From contig NC_077242.1 of the NCBI RefSeq assembly GCF_947179165.1, positions 37,011,097 to 37,075,096 of the forward strand: 64,000 nucleotides of DNA, written 5' to 3'. The notes under the pieces were generated by a model. The model was not told the DNA's origin and searched no databases. It saw only the letters and a program-made list of their open reading frames with translations. Each line of letters opens with the position of its first letter. Positions within the stretch are counted from its first letter, which is position 1. This document shows, one piece after another, positions 45,711-58,127 of the stretch. The translations under genes and the position numbers were made by a program. The DNA comes from Solanum dulcamara (taxonomy: Eukaryota > Streptophyta > Magnoliopsida > Solanales > Solanaceae).

Positions 45711-47113
45711 TTAATTGATTTAAATACCTTTAATTGCTTTCAACATCCATATAATTAGATCCTATTTTGTTTTTTGGAAAATTACTTTTGAGATTTAGAG
45801 GTGATTTTAAGCAAAAATGATCATTATAAGTATGTTTCTACATGAATTGCATGACACTAAGTTGAATTACGAATGCCCATGCATGAAGTTATTTTCAATG
45901 ATGATATTATGAAGTATGATTATAATTTTAATGATTTCAAGGTATTATCATGATTTTCATTCAATTGACTATGGACATGAGTTTTACTCTAAATTCATAT
46001 ATGAATTATGATCATGAAGTACGATTATGTTCAAGTTATGAATCTCATGCAAGTTATGAAGAAAGGTGACTTAGGGCCCTATATTGGTGACCTAGGAACC
46101 TAATGACATAAATTATGCAAGTATAATATTGTAATGTTGAAAGGCTTATACTCACATTGCAATTATGACATGAAAATGAGCTACTCTATGAATTATGAAG
46201 TTTATGAACAAGTTTATGATATATGCTAAGTATGATTACTATGTTATGTATTTCGTGAGATTTGACTTATCACCGAGCAGACTTTGAGGTGGGGGCTAAC
46301 CAAAAGCCTTAGTAGCAGCCTCAAATCTCTTAAACTACGTGCCACCATAGGTTGCCTTCATGTCTTAGCTAGTAGATCCACATATAGCATATGTACATGA
46401 CTCATCTAGCGGGGTAGAATCTACCTTGGTAAGTAGATTCCCCTTTCTTCCATTGTATAGGAAGACATCGGGATTCTATGTTATAGCTTGCATGGTCTTA
46501 CTGTCGATTATGGTTCCTATCCTATATATATATATATGCTCTTTATGTTCTTTTTATGATTTTCAACCATGTCTTTTAAATGCTTTGATCATTACGGCTT
46601 TCTCATGACTTCACGTATCCTCTTTATCATGTACTCAAATTGACATTTGCATCTTATGATTTATATTGAATATCATTCCCTCATACTTAGTACATTCAAA
46701 TGTACTAACACATATTGTTACCTACATTGTCTCATAATGTATGGGTTGAGGATCAAATTCTCATATGTGGCTAGTAGAGATTCTATTTGGCAAAGTCTTG
46801 GTGAGTTCTTATCTATCGAAGGTGAATTATGAGTTATTTCCTTGTTACTACTTTCTTTATACTTTGTTGAGGGTGATCTAGGGACATATCTTATCTCCCG
46901 CCCGTTATATGTTGTAGAGTCAAGTGTTGGACCTATGTTATGGAGTCTATGTAGTCAAGTTTACCTTTCTGTTATGATCATGTTTAGACTCTTCTTATAA
47001 TATTTCCGCATATACTTTACCTTATGCATGCTTATGATATGTCAAGTCTTTGTTGGAGCCCTTCGGGATTTTGATCGTTGTGTTACAACTAGGCCCTAGG
47101 TCGGATTGTGACA
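45711..47113 (+). repeat. LTR 'F', forward, 5'-truncated
   Basis: It ends GGTCGGATTGTGACA at 47113 with no primer site after it, so it is a 3' or solo LTR remnant. It contains the stem-loops at 46682-46745 and the block CACCGAG...TGAGGTGGGGGC. From about 45790 it matches 50342-51640 in inverse orientation. The left side is cut where LTR A begins. Confidence 0.75.
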
Positions 47114-48251
47114 TATGGGTACGTTTGTTAATGTTTGTGTCTTGTTTATGTTTTAAGGTGTTTTTGCTACGCTACACGAATGAAGTAAGTTTTAAATGTG
47201 AAAGCATGATATGAAATGTGATGACTATGCTTGAGACACCTAATCTCGATTTTTGGACTATATGTGACTTGTGCTTAATTATGAATTTATGTTATTTCTT
47301 AGTTGAGATTTTGTGGTGAACCTTCTTGATTTAAATATATGCCAAGTGTGTGTGAAGTGCTATCTTTGGCAGCCTCATATGAAACTTATCCCCTTTCTTT
47401 GATTAGACTAAATTTAATCCAAAAATCTTAAGCGCTTTAGTTGAATGATGAATGTGTTAAAGGAGAAAAAATTGAAAGGAGGGAAAGTGAAGTGAGAAGT
47501 CCCCTTTTAAACTTTTTATAGTTGCGTGAAGCTGATGTCTTGTTGATAGGGAGTACCAAAATCAAAACCAAAGTGATGAAAAAAATGACAAAAACTCCCT
47601 ACGATAGGATGTAAGTAGCTTAAAGAGAAGGAATAAATAAAGAAAATTGGGGACAAGGAATAAAGTACGAAATAGGTTGGTGGAAGAGGATTATGAATAA
47701 GAAAGTAGAAGGTATTAAAGCGCTTGGGAACGTTAGTCACTAATCATAACCAAAAACAATCCCTAAATATCCCCTAGCCTACATTACAACCCACAAAGTC
47801 CTATTTGATCTTGAGCTTATGCGGTCTTATATTAGTGGAGTAGTACACTAAGGAAAAGCCTATGGGTCTTCTTGTGTGCATGAGAGTTTTTTTTTGGGAG
47901 AGTGAGTGAAATTCGATACTAACACCCATTTTTCTAAAATTGTGTGCATGTGTGAATGATTCTAGGTGTTTCACTCTTGTGGTGAGGGCATATATTTGAT
48001 GAAAGATGGGTGATTCATACGATCTTTTGATTGAGTAGTACACATGAGTTTGCTAAAGTTTAGAGTCAATTGTTGAGGCTAGAATATTTTAAACTAGTCA
48101 TTTTTGCTAAATTGATCGTGGAACATGTTGTTGGATACATTCTATCTTCTCAAGTCGTTATAGTCTATGAGTAAATACCTTGTGTTGAGTATTGTATTGG
48201 AGTTTTTTTACATGTAAATATGTGTATTTGTTCAATTACGAACAAAACTTT
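47114..48251 (+). other. Probable 3' internal region of an Athila-like element
   Basis: Non-coding as it stands. It lies directly upstream of a purine tract and LTR start, so it should be the 3' untranslated part of that element. The minus-strand frames at 47516-47740 and 47801-48043 have no recognisable domain. Confidence 0.45.
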
Positions 48252-48267
48252 AAGTGTGGGGTGGTGA
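48252..48267 (+). promoter_or_regulatory. Polypurine tract of an Athila-like element
   Basis: AAGTGTGGGGTGGTGA directly precedes the LTR start TGTTAGACG at 48268. This G-rich tract is the usual plus-strand primer of Athila-lineage elements. Confidence 0.7.
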
Positions 48268-49590
48268 TGTTAGACGTATTTATAGCCAAATAGCCAAATG
48301 AACTTACGCTTTTAGTTAGTTTCGAGAAACAATCCTATGTGGGTCATGGTAGTTTAGTTATGTTTTCTTGTGTTTTTACTAACAAGAGTGATTAGGTGTT
48401 TGTAGGGTATAAATAGCACAAAAGCGACTAAAAAGGGTGAAAATGGAAGTCGAGCTGAAAATGGAAGATAAAAGCTTAATGATGGAGCAAAGTTGAAGAA
48501 GGAAAGTGTATTTTGCCTTGTGTCAGCATCACGAACCTGAGCAATCAAATTTGGCTTTGAATGAAATAATCTGGCACTGGAGTGTGTGATAGCTCTATGT
48601 CCTGGAGAAGAGCATGTTTTTCAGAATCTGAAGCGAGGGAACAGGTACAAAACAAGGACCTGGAAGCTGAAATTTGTCCTTTTTTTTCAAACTCTATAAT
48701 TAGCCTAGTTTTATTATTTGTTAAAATATTCTTTTTCTAATTTCGTGGAGATCATTTTGGATAGCCTATTCTCAAGAACACTAGGGTTCATTAATACTCT
48801 TTATATCTTTTGAATTCTCGAATGCTTTCTAATCAAACTATTATCATGAATCAAATCATGAGTAGCTAAATTCCCTAATTATAGGGTTGTGGCTATGAAT
48901 GATGGTTTAATATGAGTTTCTTCGGATGAAGATGGGTTTTCACTTTAATTTATTCTTGTATTCTTTCTTTTATTATTTTAATGCCCGATCACCATTAGAA
49001 TATATTTCTTGCCACTTTTGAACTCGAGAGAGGACTAGAGGGATGTGGAATGCAAGGAATGTGTTCATTCTAGTTTAAAACTTAGATTGTTTCCTATCTA
49101 GGATAGAGATATACCTAGTATACAGCAATTGATTACGAAACAAGAATATAGCTTAATACTCCATAGTTGGTCCATGTTTATCCATAGTTGGTCTATGTTT
49201 ATCCTCGCTTAACTATGTAGTTAGACTGTCAATTGTGGTAGGCGATTAGAGGTCGAGAGACCATGATAGTAAAATTAAACTTATAAATCAATAGCTTAAT
49301 AACCCAGCAAATTCTAAAGGAAAGAGTATTATGCCTGAACTCATGCTAAGTTGCAGCCCTGGAATTTCTTCAATCCTTGACAACTCCACGTGAAATTCAA
49401 TCATTAATTAGTAGCTTTAATTTTCTTAGTTATTTTCCATTATTAGATTAAAAAGGAAATCAAAAATATTTACCTCACTTTTATTTAATTATGATTATAT
49501 CGAGAGTAAAGTATTTGCTAAACTAAAGTCCCTTGGTTTCAATATCTTGCATGTGTTATTGGTAGAAATAGCATGCAAGGAAAATAAATA
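48268..49590 (+). repeat. Athila-like 3' LTR, 3' end missing
   Basis: It starts TGTTAGACGTATTTATAGCC after the purine tract. It contains TATAAATA at 48408-48415 and a block ATCATGAGTAGCTAAATTCCC (family form near 57320 in the other Athila LTR, with a following AGGGTTGTGG). The usual GATCGACCCCAACC end is not reached; at about 49590 it passes into a reverse LTR. Confidence 0.7.
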
Positions 49591-50341
49591 CAACTTCTCA
49601 AAGTTAGTCTCGAATACTTAATATATAGATAAAGGAATGGTTTAAAACTAATCTCTTAAACTGAAAATATACTCAATACTTAGTCTATATCTAGTCTATA
49701 AAGCCTCTAACTGACTTTGAGTAGGTACCGGGATAGGCTCCCGGCTACCTCAAAGGACCAATAAATAAAAGCTAAAATAAATGACTAAAAAGAGCTCCTC
49801 TGAATGCAAGGAGGTCTTACCAAAGCTGGAAGGAAACTGATCTTCAACAACGCGCCTATTGAGAATCTCTACCACTTGGATTTGCATCATAAAATGATAC
49901 AGCGCCAATGGTGTCAGTACATGAAATGTACGATATGTAAAATAGCTGAAAGGAAACTTTCTCAAGAATACTCAATGGAATCAATACTGAAATAACTCAA
50001 CTCAATAAATCATGCAAAAATAAGATAATGCTTTAGAAAATATAAATATATAAATTCAACTCGGTATAAAAATAATATTTAACTCTTTGGAGAGTTTTTA
50101 TAACCGACAACCATCACTATGAGTATCGTGATGATACAACCAACTAATGTTGTTGCCGAATTCATTCAATACCTTGCAAGGATAAAGGACAAAAATTTAT
50201 CTCATGGATACAATAAGAGTCCGTATCAAGGACAGAAGTGAGGAGTCATCCAAACTAATAGTACGATCGACTACATAGTTTATGGGGTTTGAGTTTTTTT
50301 AAACTCTTACCAAAATTAGTGTTCAATACTACTCTCAAAAT
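49591..50341 (-). repeat. Reverse LTR 'K', left part
   Basis: This shares the ACCGACAACCATCACT block and following region with LTR E. A strong hairpin CCGGGA-TAGGC-TCCCGG lies near 49728-49744. It is interrupted at 50341 by solo LTR F and resumes at 52584; the pentamer AAAAT ends this part. Confidence 0.65.
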
Positions 50342-52588
50342 TATCACAATCCGACCTAGGATCTAGTAGTAACACGGCGATCGAAACTCCGAAAGGCTCC
50401 AACCAAGCCTCTTGACATATCATAAAGCATACATAAGGTAAATTAAGTGCGGAAATAACATAAGAAGGAGCCTAGATCATGAATCATAAAGAGTATAAAA
50501 ATTTGACAACATAGACTCTAAACATATGTCCAAAAAAATTCCTCTACTACATGACAATGGCGGGGACTAAGACATGTCCCTAGACCACCCTCAAAATGAA
50601 GAAAATATAAAACAGTCTTTGAAATGGAAACAATCTACTCATAACTAGTCCCCAATGGATGAGGACTCATAAAAACTTCGCCTGAATAAGCTCTACTAGC
50701 CACGCATGGGAATATAATCCTCAACTCCTACATTATGAAATAATGTATGCAAGCATTAGTACTTTTGAATGTACTAAATATGAGGGCATGGCATGCAATG
50801 TAAAACATAAGAAGCAATGATCAAGTAAAGCACAATAGTAAAAAATGATAAGTAAAGATAGAGAGTCACCATGATCAAAGCATTTGGACAGCGTAGTTGA
50901 AATCATGAAAGTACATAAGAAGGTCATACATATGTGGGATAGAACCATAACCGATAATAAAACCATGTGAGCTATAACGTTGAATCCCAATGTCTCCCAT
51001 ACAATAGAACAAAGGGGAATCTACTTTCCAAAGTAGACTTTATCCCACTAGGCGATTCATAACATACGCTATATGTGGATCTACTAGCTGAGTTATAAAG
51101 ACAACCTATGGTGGCAAGTAGTTTAAGAGACTTGAGACTGCTACTAATACTTTTGGTAGGGCCCCCACCTCAAGCCCACTCAGTGTTAAGTCAAATCCCA
51201 TGGAATATATAATATAGTAACCATACTTGGTATATATCATAACTTGTTCATAAACTTCATAATCCATAGAATAGCTCATTTCATAACATAATTGCAATGT
51301 GAGAATTGGTCTTTCATCATTACAAATTATACTTGAAAATTTCATATAATGAGGTCCTAGGTCACCACATAGGGCCCCAAGTCACCTTCCTTCATAACTT
51401 GCATGAAATTCATATCTTGAATATACTTGTAATTCATGATCATAATTCATACTTGAATTTGGAGTAAAACTCACATACACAGTCAATTTGAGTGAAAATC
51501 ATGATAATTCCTTCAAATTATTGAATTCATAATCATAGTTCATACTATCATCATTGAAAATATATTCATGCTGGGCAATCATCATTCAGCTTAAAAGTCA
51601 TGTGATTCATGACGAAATATACTTATAATAATCATATGTAATGATTAAAACATATTCAAAATAGCTCGATGCAATTCATCAAATTAGGGTTACAAACCCA
51701 ACTGAATTCATGAGATTTTGAATGATAAACTTTGGGACTCCATGGGTGAAAGGAACCCATTGAGCAATCCTCACATACCTTGATTGAATTTGACCTTAGA
51801 ATTGAAAAATGAGACTTTTTCTTGAAGAAACCCTAGCCAAAACTTAATGAAGAAGATGAACCCTTGAATGAACCTTGGTAGAGAAGTCTTAAGGTTGAGT
51901 GGGAATTAATGAGGGAAAAGAATAGGTTTAGGAGTATTTAGGATATTTTCGTAATGTATCTAGTCTCAAAAATGTCCACATACATTAATAAAAGAGTAGG
52001 GAAATGACTAGAACACCCTTCATTTAAATGGAACTGGAACCCACCATGGAGGACCCATCATGGTCTGTAATGCTCACCGCGACCCATGGTGGTATCCATG
52101 ATGATTGACTTAGGCTTGGATTTTGGGAGTTGCAAGGAAAGGTTTCAGAACTTCCTCCATGAAACCCTTCATAGTCCATAGATTGAATTATGAGATGTGA
52201 AAATTGGGTGTGGTGTAGGACTTGCAGGTGGGTCTGCAGAGTGACCACCATGGTACCTACCATGATCCGTGAAGAGATACACAGCCCGTGGTGGAAAATA
52301 GTGGTCATAGCCTTGGAGTCATGTTCTAAGGTCTCATGAAAGGGGTCACCACGGAGGGTTCATGGCCCGTAGTTCTCACCATGGTCTATGGTGCCCTGTC
52401 GTGGTATTCACCCTTCAAGAGTGAACCTCAGGGTCACTACCACGTAGTTCACCATGAGGCGTGGTGCCCACCACGGCCTGTGATGGCCTTTGTGGTCATC
52501 ACCTGGTGCCAAAATTTTAGGTTTTCAGAAATTTCATGTTTTGATCCTCTTTTTTCCGACTTTCAAATTTTTGAGGTATTACAAAAAT
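50337..52588 (-). mobile_element. Solo LTR, family F, with 5-bp target duplication
   Basis: The LTR is 50342-52583 (2,242 bp), minus strand from TGTAATACCTC to GGATTGTGATA. It is flanked by identical AAAAT pentamers (50337-50341, 52584-52588) and has no interior. It holds palindromes at 52020-52510, a leader-like stretch near 51780-51930 and the stem-loops at 50650-50785. It inserted into reverse LTR K. The final dinucleotide has mutated (TA on the plus strand instead of TG). Confidence 0.9.
52247..52474. promoter_or_regulatory. CCATGG / CACCAC palindrome cluster in LTR F
   Basis: ACCATGGT at 52247-52254, CACCAT-(5 nt)-ATGGTG at 52377-52393 and GTGGTG-CC-CACCAC at 52461-52474, within a region of about 480 bp (52030-52510) full of related GGTCCATGG-like words. 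It is the part of the LTR nearest its 5' end, upstream of the leader-like sequence. Confidence 0.65.
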
Positions 52589-53399
52589 ATACTACTATGC
52601 TCATGAACTCAAGTGAGTAAAAATACTAAAAATATTATCTCATTAGTCTAATTGGACTTTACTCAATTTTACTAAACTCTTCTGAACTCATTACTTCCTC
52701 ATTGAAATAGTTATACTCTCAACTCAGTGAATGCATTTAAAACATAGCTTTCGACTTCTCAAATCATCTAAAAATAAATTCATAATGTTCTAACTTATTA
52801 GACTTGATCATGCTCAAAATCGGTGAATGAAAGACTCCAACTCAAATGATACATTATGCTCAAAACACCTTTCTCAATGAAGATATAAAATTTAATCATT
52901 CTTTAAAATTCAAAATCATGCATAGAACTAAACAATCCAAATACTCAACTAGGATTCATGTGAATGTAAACATGAATGACTATTTAAAAACTCAATCATA
53001 GGAATAATCACTATAGAATTAAATATGCAATGAGCTCAATAGGAGATTACATAACTAACTCAAACTCAATTAAAGGGAATTAAACCTCAAGCTCAAACTC
53101 TTCAATTATGGAATTAAGATATAGGGCATATGGACAAACTAATTCCAATGCTATAAATAGCCTTACATACTTGGAAGATAGATGATCAAAGTGAAACTCG
53201 AAGAACTTGGTTGAAATGCTCAGACCCTAGTTTTTCTCCTCTCTTATCCTCACTCTCAAAATGTTCTTAGTGTTAATGAGAGAAAAGGCATGTAGGGTAA
53301 TAATAAGGGACCTAAATTAGTCCCAAAATGTCAGGGTTTTAGTTTGGATAAGGTGGGAAAAGACAATTTTACCCCTCACTTAAAACTTTTAACCACATT
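52584..53399 (-). repeat. Reverse LTR 'K', right part
   Basis: Continues 49591-50341 after the solo LTR F insertion. It contains AACTCA-rich stretches, a CTTACATACTTGG block (about 53161) and an antisense leader-like sequence, as in LTR E. No gene. Confidence 0.6.
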
Positions 53400-54026
53400 A
53401 TTATGAACAACGTAGACCTAATAAAACATAATTCTTGATTATTGTGCATGCATGTATTATTTTTCCATTTATTTTTATTATTTTTTAAAAATTATATACA
53501 TTAGAACTCATCTTATCCTTATTTGCCGGATCAAGAAGGTAGTTGATGAGAAAAGGGATTCGTCAACCCTCATCTAATAGCTTGAATAGCTAATCTGGGA
53601 TTACTATTAAGGGTTAGTAAAGTATATACCCGTAGATAAATCAAGTCGTGAGGTGATAATCACTTATTTGTCGGATCAAGGACCTAGGTAAAATTAACTT
53701 ACCAATTTTGCATGTAATACACTAGAAAAGGATTACTAATAAAAGGTTCTACATAGTTAAGGATTCGTGGAGAACACATACATCCTAGTTTCATCTTTCA
53801 TTGAATTAAATCACATTAAATTGTTACTTGATACTTACAATCGAATCAATTAACTATTTTTATATAACCCCCCTTAAGGAAACAATCCGATTACAAAAAC
53901 AAATAATAAACAATTAATCTAAGTCTAAACCATATTTCTCGCATGATTGACCCTAACGTTCATTAGGTTCTTTATTTGATCAACAACCATTTTATACTTC
54001 ATTGAGAAGGTGTAATTTGGGCGTAT
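53400..54026 (+). repeat. Athila-like LTR, 3' part (uncertain)
   Basis: GATTGACCCTAACG near 53945, followed by TTGGGCGTATTGG at 54014-54026, parallels GATCGACCCCAACC and TTGGGCGTATCA at the end of the Athila LTR near 58000. Paragraph-like blocks such as GATCAAG...ACCTAGGT also recall that LTR type. The primer site is not recognisable. It may be inserted in reverse LTR K. Confidence 0.45.
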
Positions 54027-54567
54027 TGGGGGCCCTCTCGTAGGAACTGAGGTCCAAAAATTGGACTTACTGGAACTTAGGGTGTTTGGTCTACGAGCCC
54101 TATTTATGGGTCGTAGACCCTTTAATGAGTCATGCAAGGGGATTGTAGGATCTCATTGAGGGATGGGGGCTTGGGGTCTATGGACCTCTCTACAGGTCGT
54201 AGTACTCTACCCTAGTTACTGGAATTATTTCATTGGGTCAATGAGTCCCTTCTACGAGTTGTAGACCCTTTGGCCGGTCGTAACTCACGCTCATAAAAGT
54301 TGGGTCTTGACTGGGCTTAGGGACCTCTTCTATGGATGCCCTATACTCTCTATATAAACTCCTATGGTTTGTACAAGACATTCGTAGAAAGGGTCCTAAC
54401 AATTAAAGTTTATTCAAGTGTTGGGGGATTCAACGAGCCCCACCTACGACTCATAGAACTTTTTACAGGTTGTAAGTGACAACTCATGGCTCGCTAGCAG
54501 TGCAGTGTACTCACTTTCTCATGGCTATTTGATATTTATCTAAGTTAGAATGATACGGGGTGTTACA
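54027..54567 (-). repeat. 5' part of a reverse LTR ('D', perhaps the start of K)
   Basis: On the minus strand it starts TGTAACACCCCGTATC at 54567. It is filled with near-palindromes built on CTACGA/TCGTAG: GGTCTACGA (54088-54096) pairs with TCGTAGACC (54111-54119), and TCTACGA-G-TTGTAGA lies at 54251-54265. It may be the 5' end of LTR K, separated by the Athila-like piece. Confidence 0.6.
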
Positions 54568-54579
54568 GTAGTGGTTGGC

Positions 54580-56450
54580 AACTAGTGGATGAATCCTCGA
54601 GCTTGGAGGATGATATACGGTAGTTGGATGTTGGGACAACAATACAAATCTCCTTTACCTCAAGAGAGAGATGAATCTGTGACCAACTCTAGTTTTGATA
54701 TCCCTCTCAGAGTCAAGATACGACAATGACAGTAAGTCCAACGGGATGTAATAGATGTGGCAGAACATAAAGAAAAAGTCACCTGAATTTCATGATGCAT
54801 TGAGATGGATATTTCTAAAGATGAGAAATACTAATTAAAGGGCCTAAATACTATGGCTTGAGGTAGTCTGAAGAGAAATATTGTTGAGGAGATTTGTATT
54901 ATTGAAATGGATATGCCAGAATATCCAGATATCAAGTGGAGATTTGAGAATATAGGCTTGAATAGATTTATCAAGATCTGGCTCCTAAATTTGGCCATGG
55001 TCCATGAATTACCAATTATGAAGTTTAGTGTATCTGAAGATAACGTGGCAGATATTAGAGGCCGGTCAATAAAGCAAAGCTTTGGAATAGTAAATTTAGA
55101 GTGTGTGCGGTCTGTTTTGAGGTAGGCTACGACTTATCGACTTTAGATTGAGCTGGTATTAGTGAATTCATGTTGATTAGCTAGTTTTGGGATGGGATTC
55201 TAGGTTATATCATATTAAGTTGATTGGAAGCATGCCTTAGTGTTATTTCGGGTAGTTTCGGGGGAATTGACCAGTGCACACGAAAGGAATCGATATGACC
55301 TTGATACTCTCCTTACCAGTTCAAGGGGTAAATATAACTTTCAACGATAATTAGGGTTTTCTTTGGGAAAGAATATGCTAGTTTCCTAAAAATATAGAGT
55401 TTCACCATTGTATGAGAGATAGAATCCAGGAATACATGTGGCTTGCCCAGGTACTCACTAACAGTCAAACCTTTTTATTACCAATACTAAGGATTTAATT
55501 CATAAGGCATCCCTCACTTTCCCTGCAAATTTTGGGGGGTAGTGGTGCATTTCAGTTTGTTTCCTACTAGGGGTGAAAATACACTATCACAGGATAAGGC
55601 AATGTTGGTAGAGAGTTTGATATCAGGTTTTTCATTGGATTTTGGGAGAATCATAGCTGGGGAGATATGACAGAAACTGTCCAAATTGCACATCACTACC
55701 ATTTTTATGCCTAGTAACAAAGTTATGCAAAGTGGCACATGTACCCATTCTAGAAGGAGTTGATGAGAAGACATTAGACAACAAAAAGTTTGATATTGAA
55801 AAAAAGAAAGATGAGTTAAAACATGAGTAACAGGTCTACAAGACAATGTCGTAACTACTTGGCTTAAGTACCCAGACAAGAATAGAAATTGAAGAGCATC
55901 CTACGACCTCGGTTGGCACCACTAGACCAATTTCCACACCCTCTACCTTGGAGACATTGTAGGCATAGGGTTTCGAGTCCACTAAGACTCAATATTTCCA
56001 TAATTTTCCCATTTGTTCTCACACCTGCAAACTTCATAAGATTGGTAAAGAGAGTAGATCGACATGAAAAATAGAAAAAGTTATTTGCCAAATAGTTAGG
56101 GTTGTTTGTTAATAGAGCCATTGCAGACGCATTGGTTTCATATAGAGATTTGCATGAAGGATGGATGCTATGAACACTTGGGTTAATGATCGATTGAGTG
56201 AGGTGAAGGTACCATATTTGGCTAAGTTTTCACAAGCTCAAGATGAAATTGCGTAGTTGTGTGAGAGGCCAACAAAGGTGTTCCCAATTCCAGATATTGA
56301 GGAATTAGAGGGGAAGGAGCCATTTATTAATCCACTGAGTACTCTCCCTAAAGCCTTAGGCAAACGCCCTCGAGAGAAAGATGAAGAGAGGAAGTGATTA
56401 AAGAATAGAAAGAACGAAAGAGAGACCTTAAGCTTGGGAACATAGATGTA
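54580..56450 (+). pseudogene. Athila env-like / 'putative plant transposon protein' remnant
   Basis: Scattered frames resemble the third ORF often found 3' of pol in Athila elements of Solanaceae. An open frame at 54907-55125 is unassigned. A block with LSQDKAMLVESLISGFSLDF lies near 55574-55640, a CKVAHVPILEGVD block near 55727-55760, and a C-terminal stretch IEELEGKEPFINPLSTLP with KRPREKDEERK near 56298-56396. The order and the location just before an Athila LTR fit. Whether such ORFs are true envelope genes is disputed. It is too decayed to define domains. Confidence 0.5.
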
Positions 56451-56520
56451 GCTTTGAAGAGGTCACGACTTGATATGTCGCGAATCTACAACACTTTTGA
56501 TGCTTAAAATAATAAATTAG

Positions 56521-58002
56521 TGTGCGTTCTAAGCATTTTTTGTAGATATAATTTTTTTATGTATGTTAATGTGCAAGAAAATTAAGTTAAGGCACTTGGA
56601 TAACAAAATACTGAAAAACTGAAGCTGGAGAGGACCACATGACCCTATACGGGCCGTTAAAACTTATACAGCCTGTGGACTTGCCCATTAATGGAATAGT
56701 GAGAAAACCAAAAAAACGTCCAAGAAAATTAACATGAGACCCTACATAGGTCGTGAAAGTCTCTACAACTCATGAACTTTCCGTGAAAGAAAGTGCAACA
56801 AAATATGAAGGGAGCTATACGAGACCCTCCATGGGCCATAAAGACTTATATGGCTCGTGATAGGTTTTTGAACGGAAGCTAAGGAAACAAGAAGGAGAAG
56901 TATATAAGACCCTCTATGGGCTATGAAGACTTATACAGCTCGTGAAGATGCATGTGGACATAAGTCGATAATAATCACTGTGAGACTAAGTTAAAGTTCA
57001 TGGGAACCTATACAGCTCGTGAACTGCAGTACGGATCGTGAAAGAGGGTTGTGAACCAACGCCGACTTAAGTTTTCCTATTTTGTTTAGGATTCATTTTA
57101 TGTCTATAAATAGTCCATGTTATAGTTTATTATCATTTTTACTTTGTATGCACTTTGAATGCAGAAATAGGGTTTTGTGAATGACTTTTCAAGGCTTAGG
57201 ACGTCATAAAATTTATTACTTTCATCTTGATTCGTTGTTCTTATATTAATTGTTTAATTATTGTAGGTAATTGTTACATGAATTCTACAAAAATTCTTGT
57301 TATTTTTCTTGTGATCATGAGTAGCTAAACTCCACAAATAGGGTTGTGGGAACCATGATGGAATAACAAAGTAGGCAAAGTATAGGTGGTTCTCAATTAA
57401 TAAGTTAGCATGCATTGATGTTGTCTTCTTTTTAATTTATTTTTAATGAGTGCACATGTTAGAACTTTCTTGAATTAGATACTTGCTCGGGAGAGGGGTA
57501 GTGACTAGGAAAAGATAACCACAACATAGATCTGAAGTTACAAAAATTCATCGAAGGACTTGAACCCGAGAGGGGATAGTGTTTTATGTCAAAATCAAAG
57601 GTTAGTCATACATTCTAAGACCAGGAGGTGAAGAGTGAAATTCATCTAATTGAACCAAAACGCGTTAAGGTGTACCCAACTTGTTAGATATTGCATGCTA
57701 CGCATTGAGACGAGGTCACACATATGATATGTCTACTGAGTTAAATGTCACAGGGAAGACAGTCCTAGCTACTTTCTTATATTAATTATAACTCTAAGTC
57801 AGTTTTACTGTGCTATTGCCAAAACTATTACTAGTTACTATATTAAACATAAAACCCAGTTTACTCTATGCAATTTTACTTTTGGGAAATATAGACTACA
57901 ACTGAACATAAGTGATAGTAGACTTATTTCGTCCGCATTTCCTGCGGGATCGACCCCAACCTAGTAATACTTCTTAATTAAAGTGTAAGTTTGGGCGTAT
58001 CA
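56521..58002 (+). repeat. Athila-lineage LTR (5' LTR of the element at right)
   Basis: It starts TGTGCGTTCTAAGC and ends near TTGGGCGTATCA at 58002, with CTGCGGGATCGACCCCAACC shortly before. The first 500 bp carry repeated words such as ACGGGCCGT (56649-56657), ATGGGCCAT (56831-56839) and several CAGCTCGTGAA. The TATA box at 57105-57112 follows. Env-like sequence lies upstream and primer site plus gag lie downstream, so this single LTR may belong to two tandem elements. Confidence 0.8.
57105..57112 (+). promoter_or_regulatory. TATA box of the Athila-lineage LTR
   Basis: TATAAATA, about 55 bp downstream of the last palindromic word and upstream of a leader-like stretch. Confidence 0.6.
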
Positions 58003-58007
58003 AATTT

Positions 58008-58025
58008 TAGTGCCCCTGTCAAGGA
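58008..58025 (+). promoter_or_regulatory. Decayed Athila-type primer-binding site
   Basis: TAGTGCCCCTGTCAAGGA aligns with TGGCGCCGTTGCCGGGGA, the usual Athila site, at 11 of 18 positions. Five of the seven differences are C-to-T or G-to-A changes. The position, six bases after the LTR end, is as expected. Confidence 0.6.
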
Positions 58026-58127
58026 ATACGCCCTTGAAATACTCTATTAGTAGTTATTTCGATTTGTAGTCCTCAATTCAAATTTTATTTTTGTTTCTTG
58101 CTTTTTTTATAGGGTACAAGTTAGTAC

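Noticed and set aside
54014..54045. Possible Athila primer-binding site after TTGGGCGTATTGG
   Set aside because: The match to TGGCGCCGTTGCCGGGGA is too poor to annotate.
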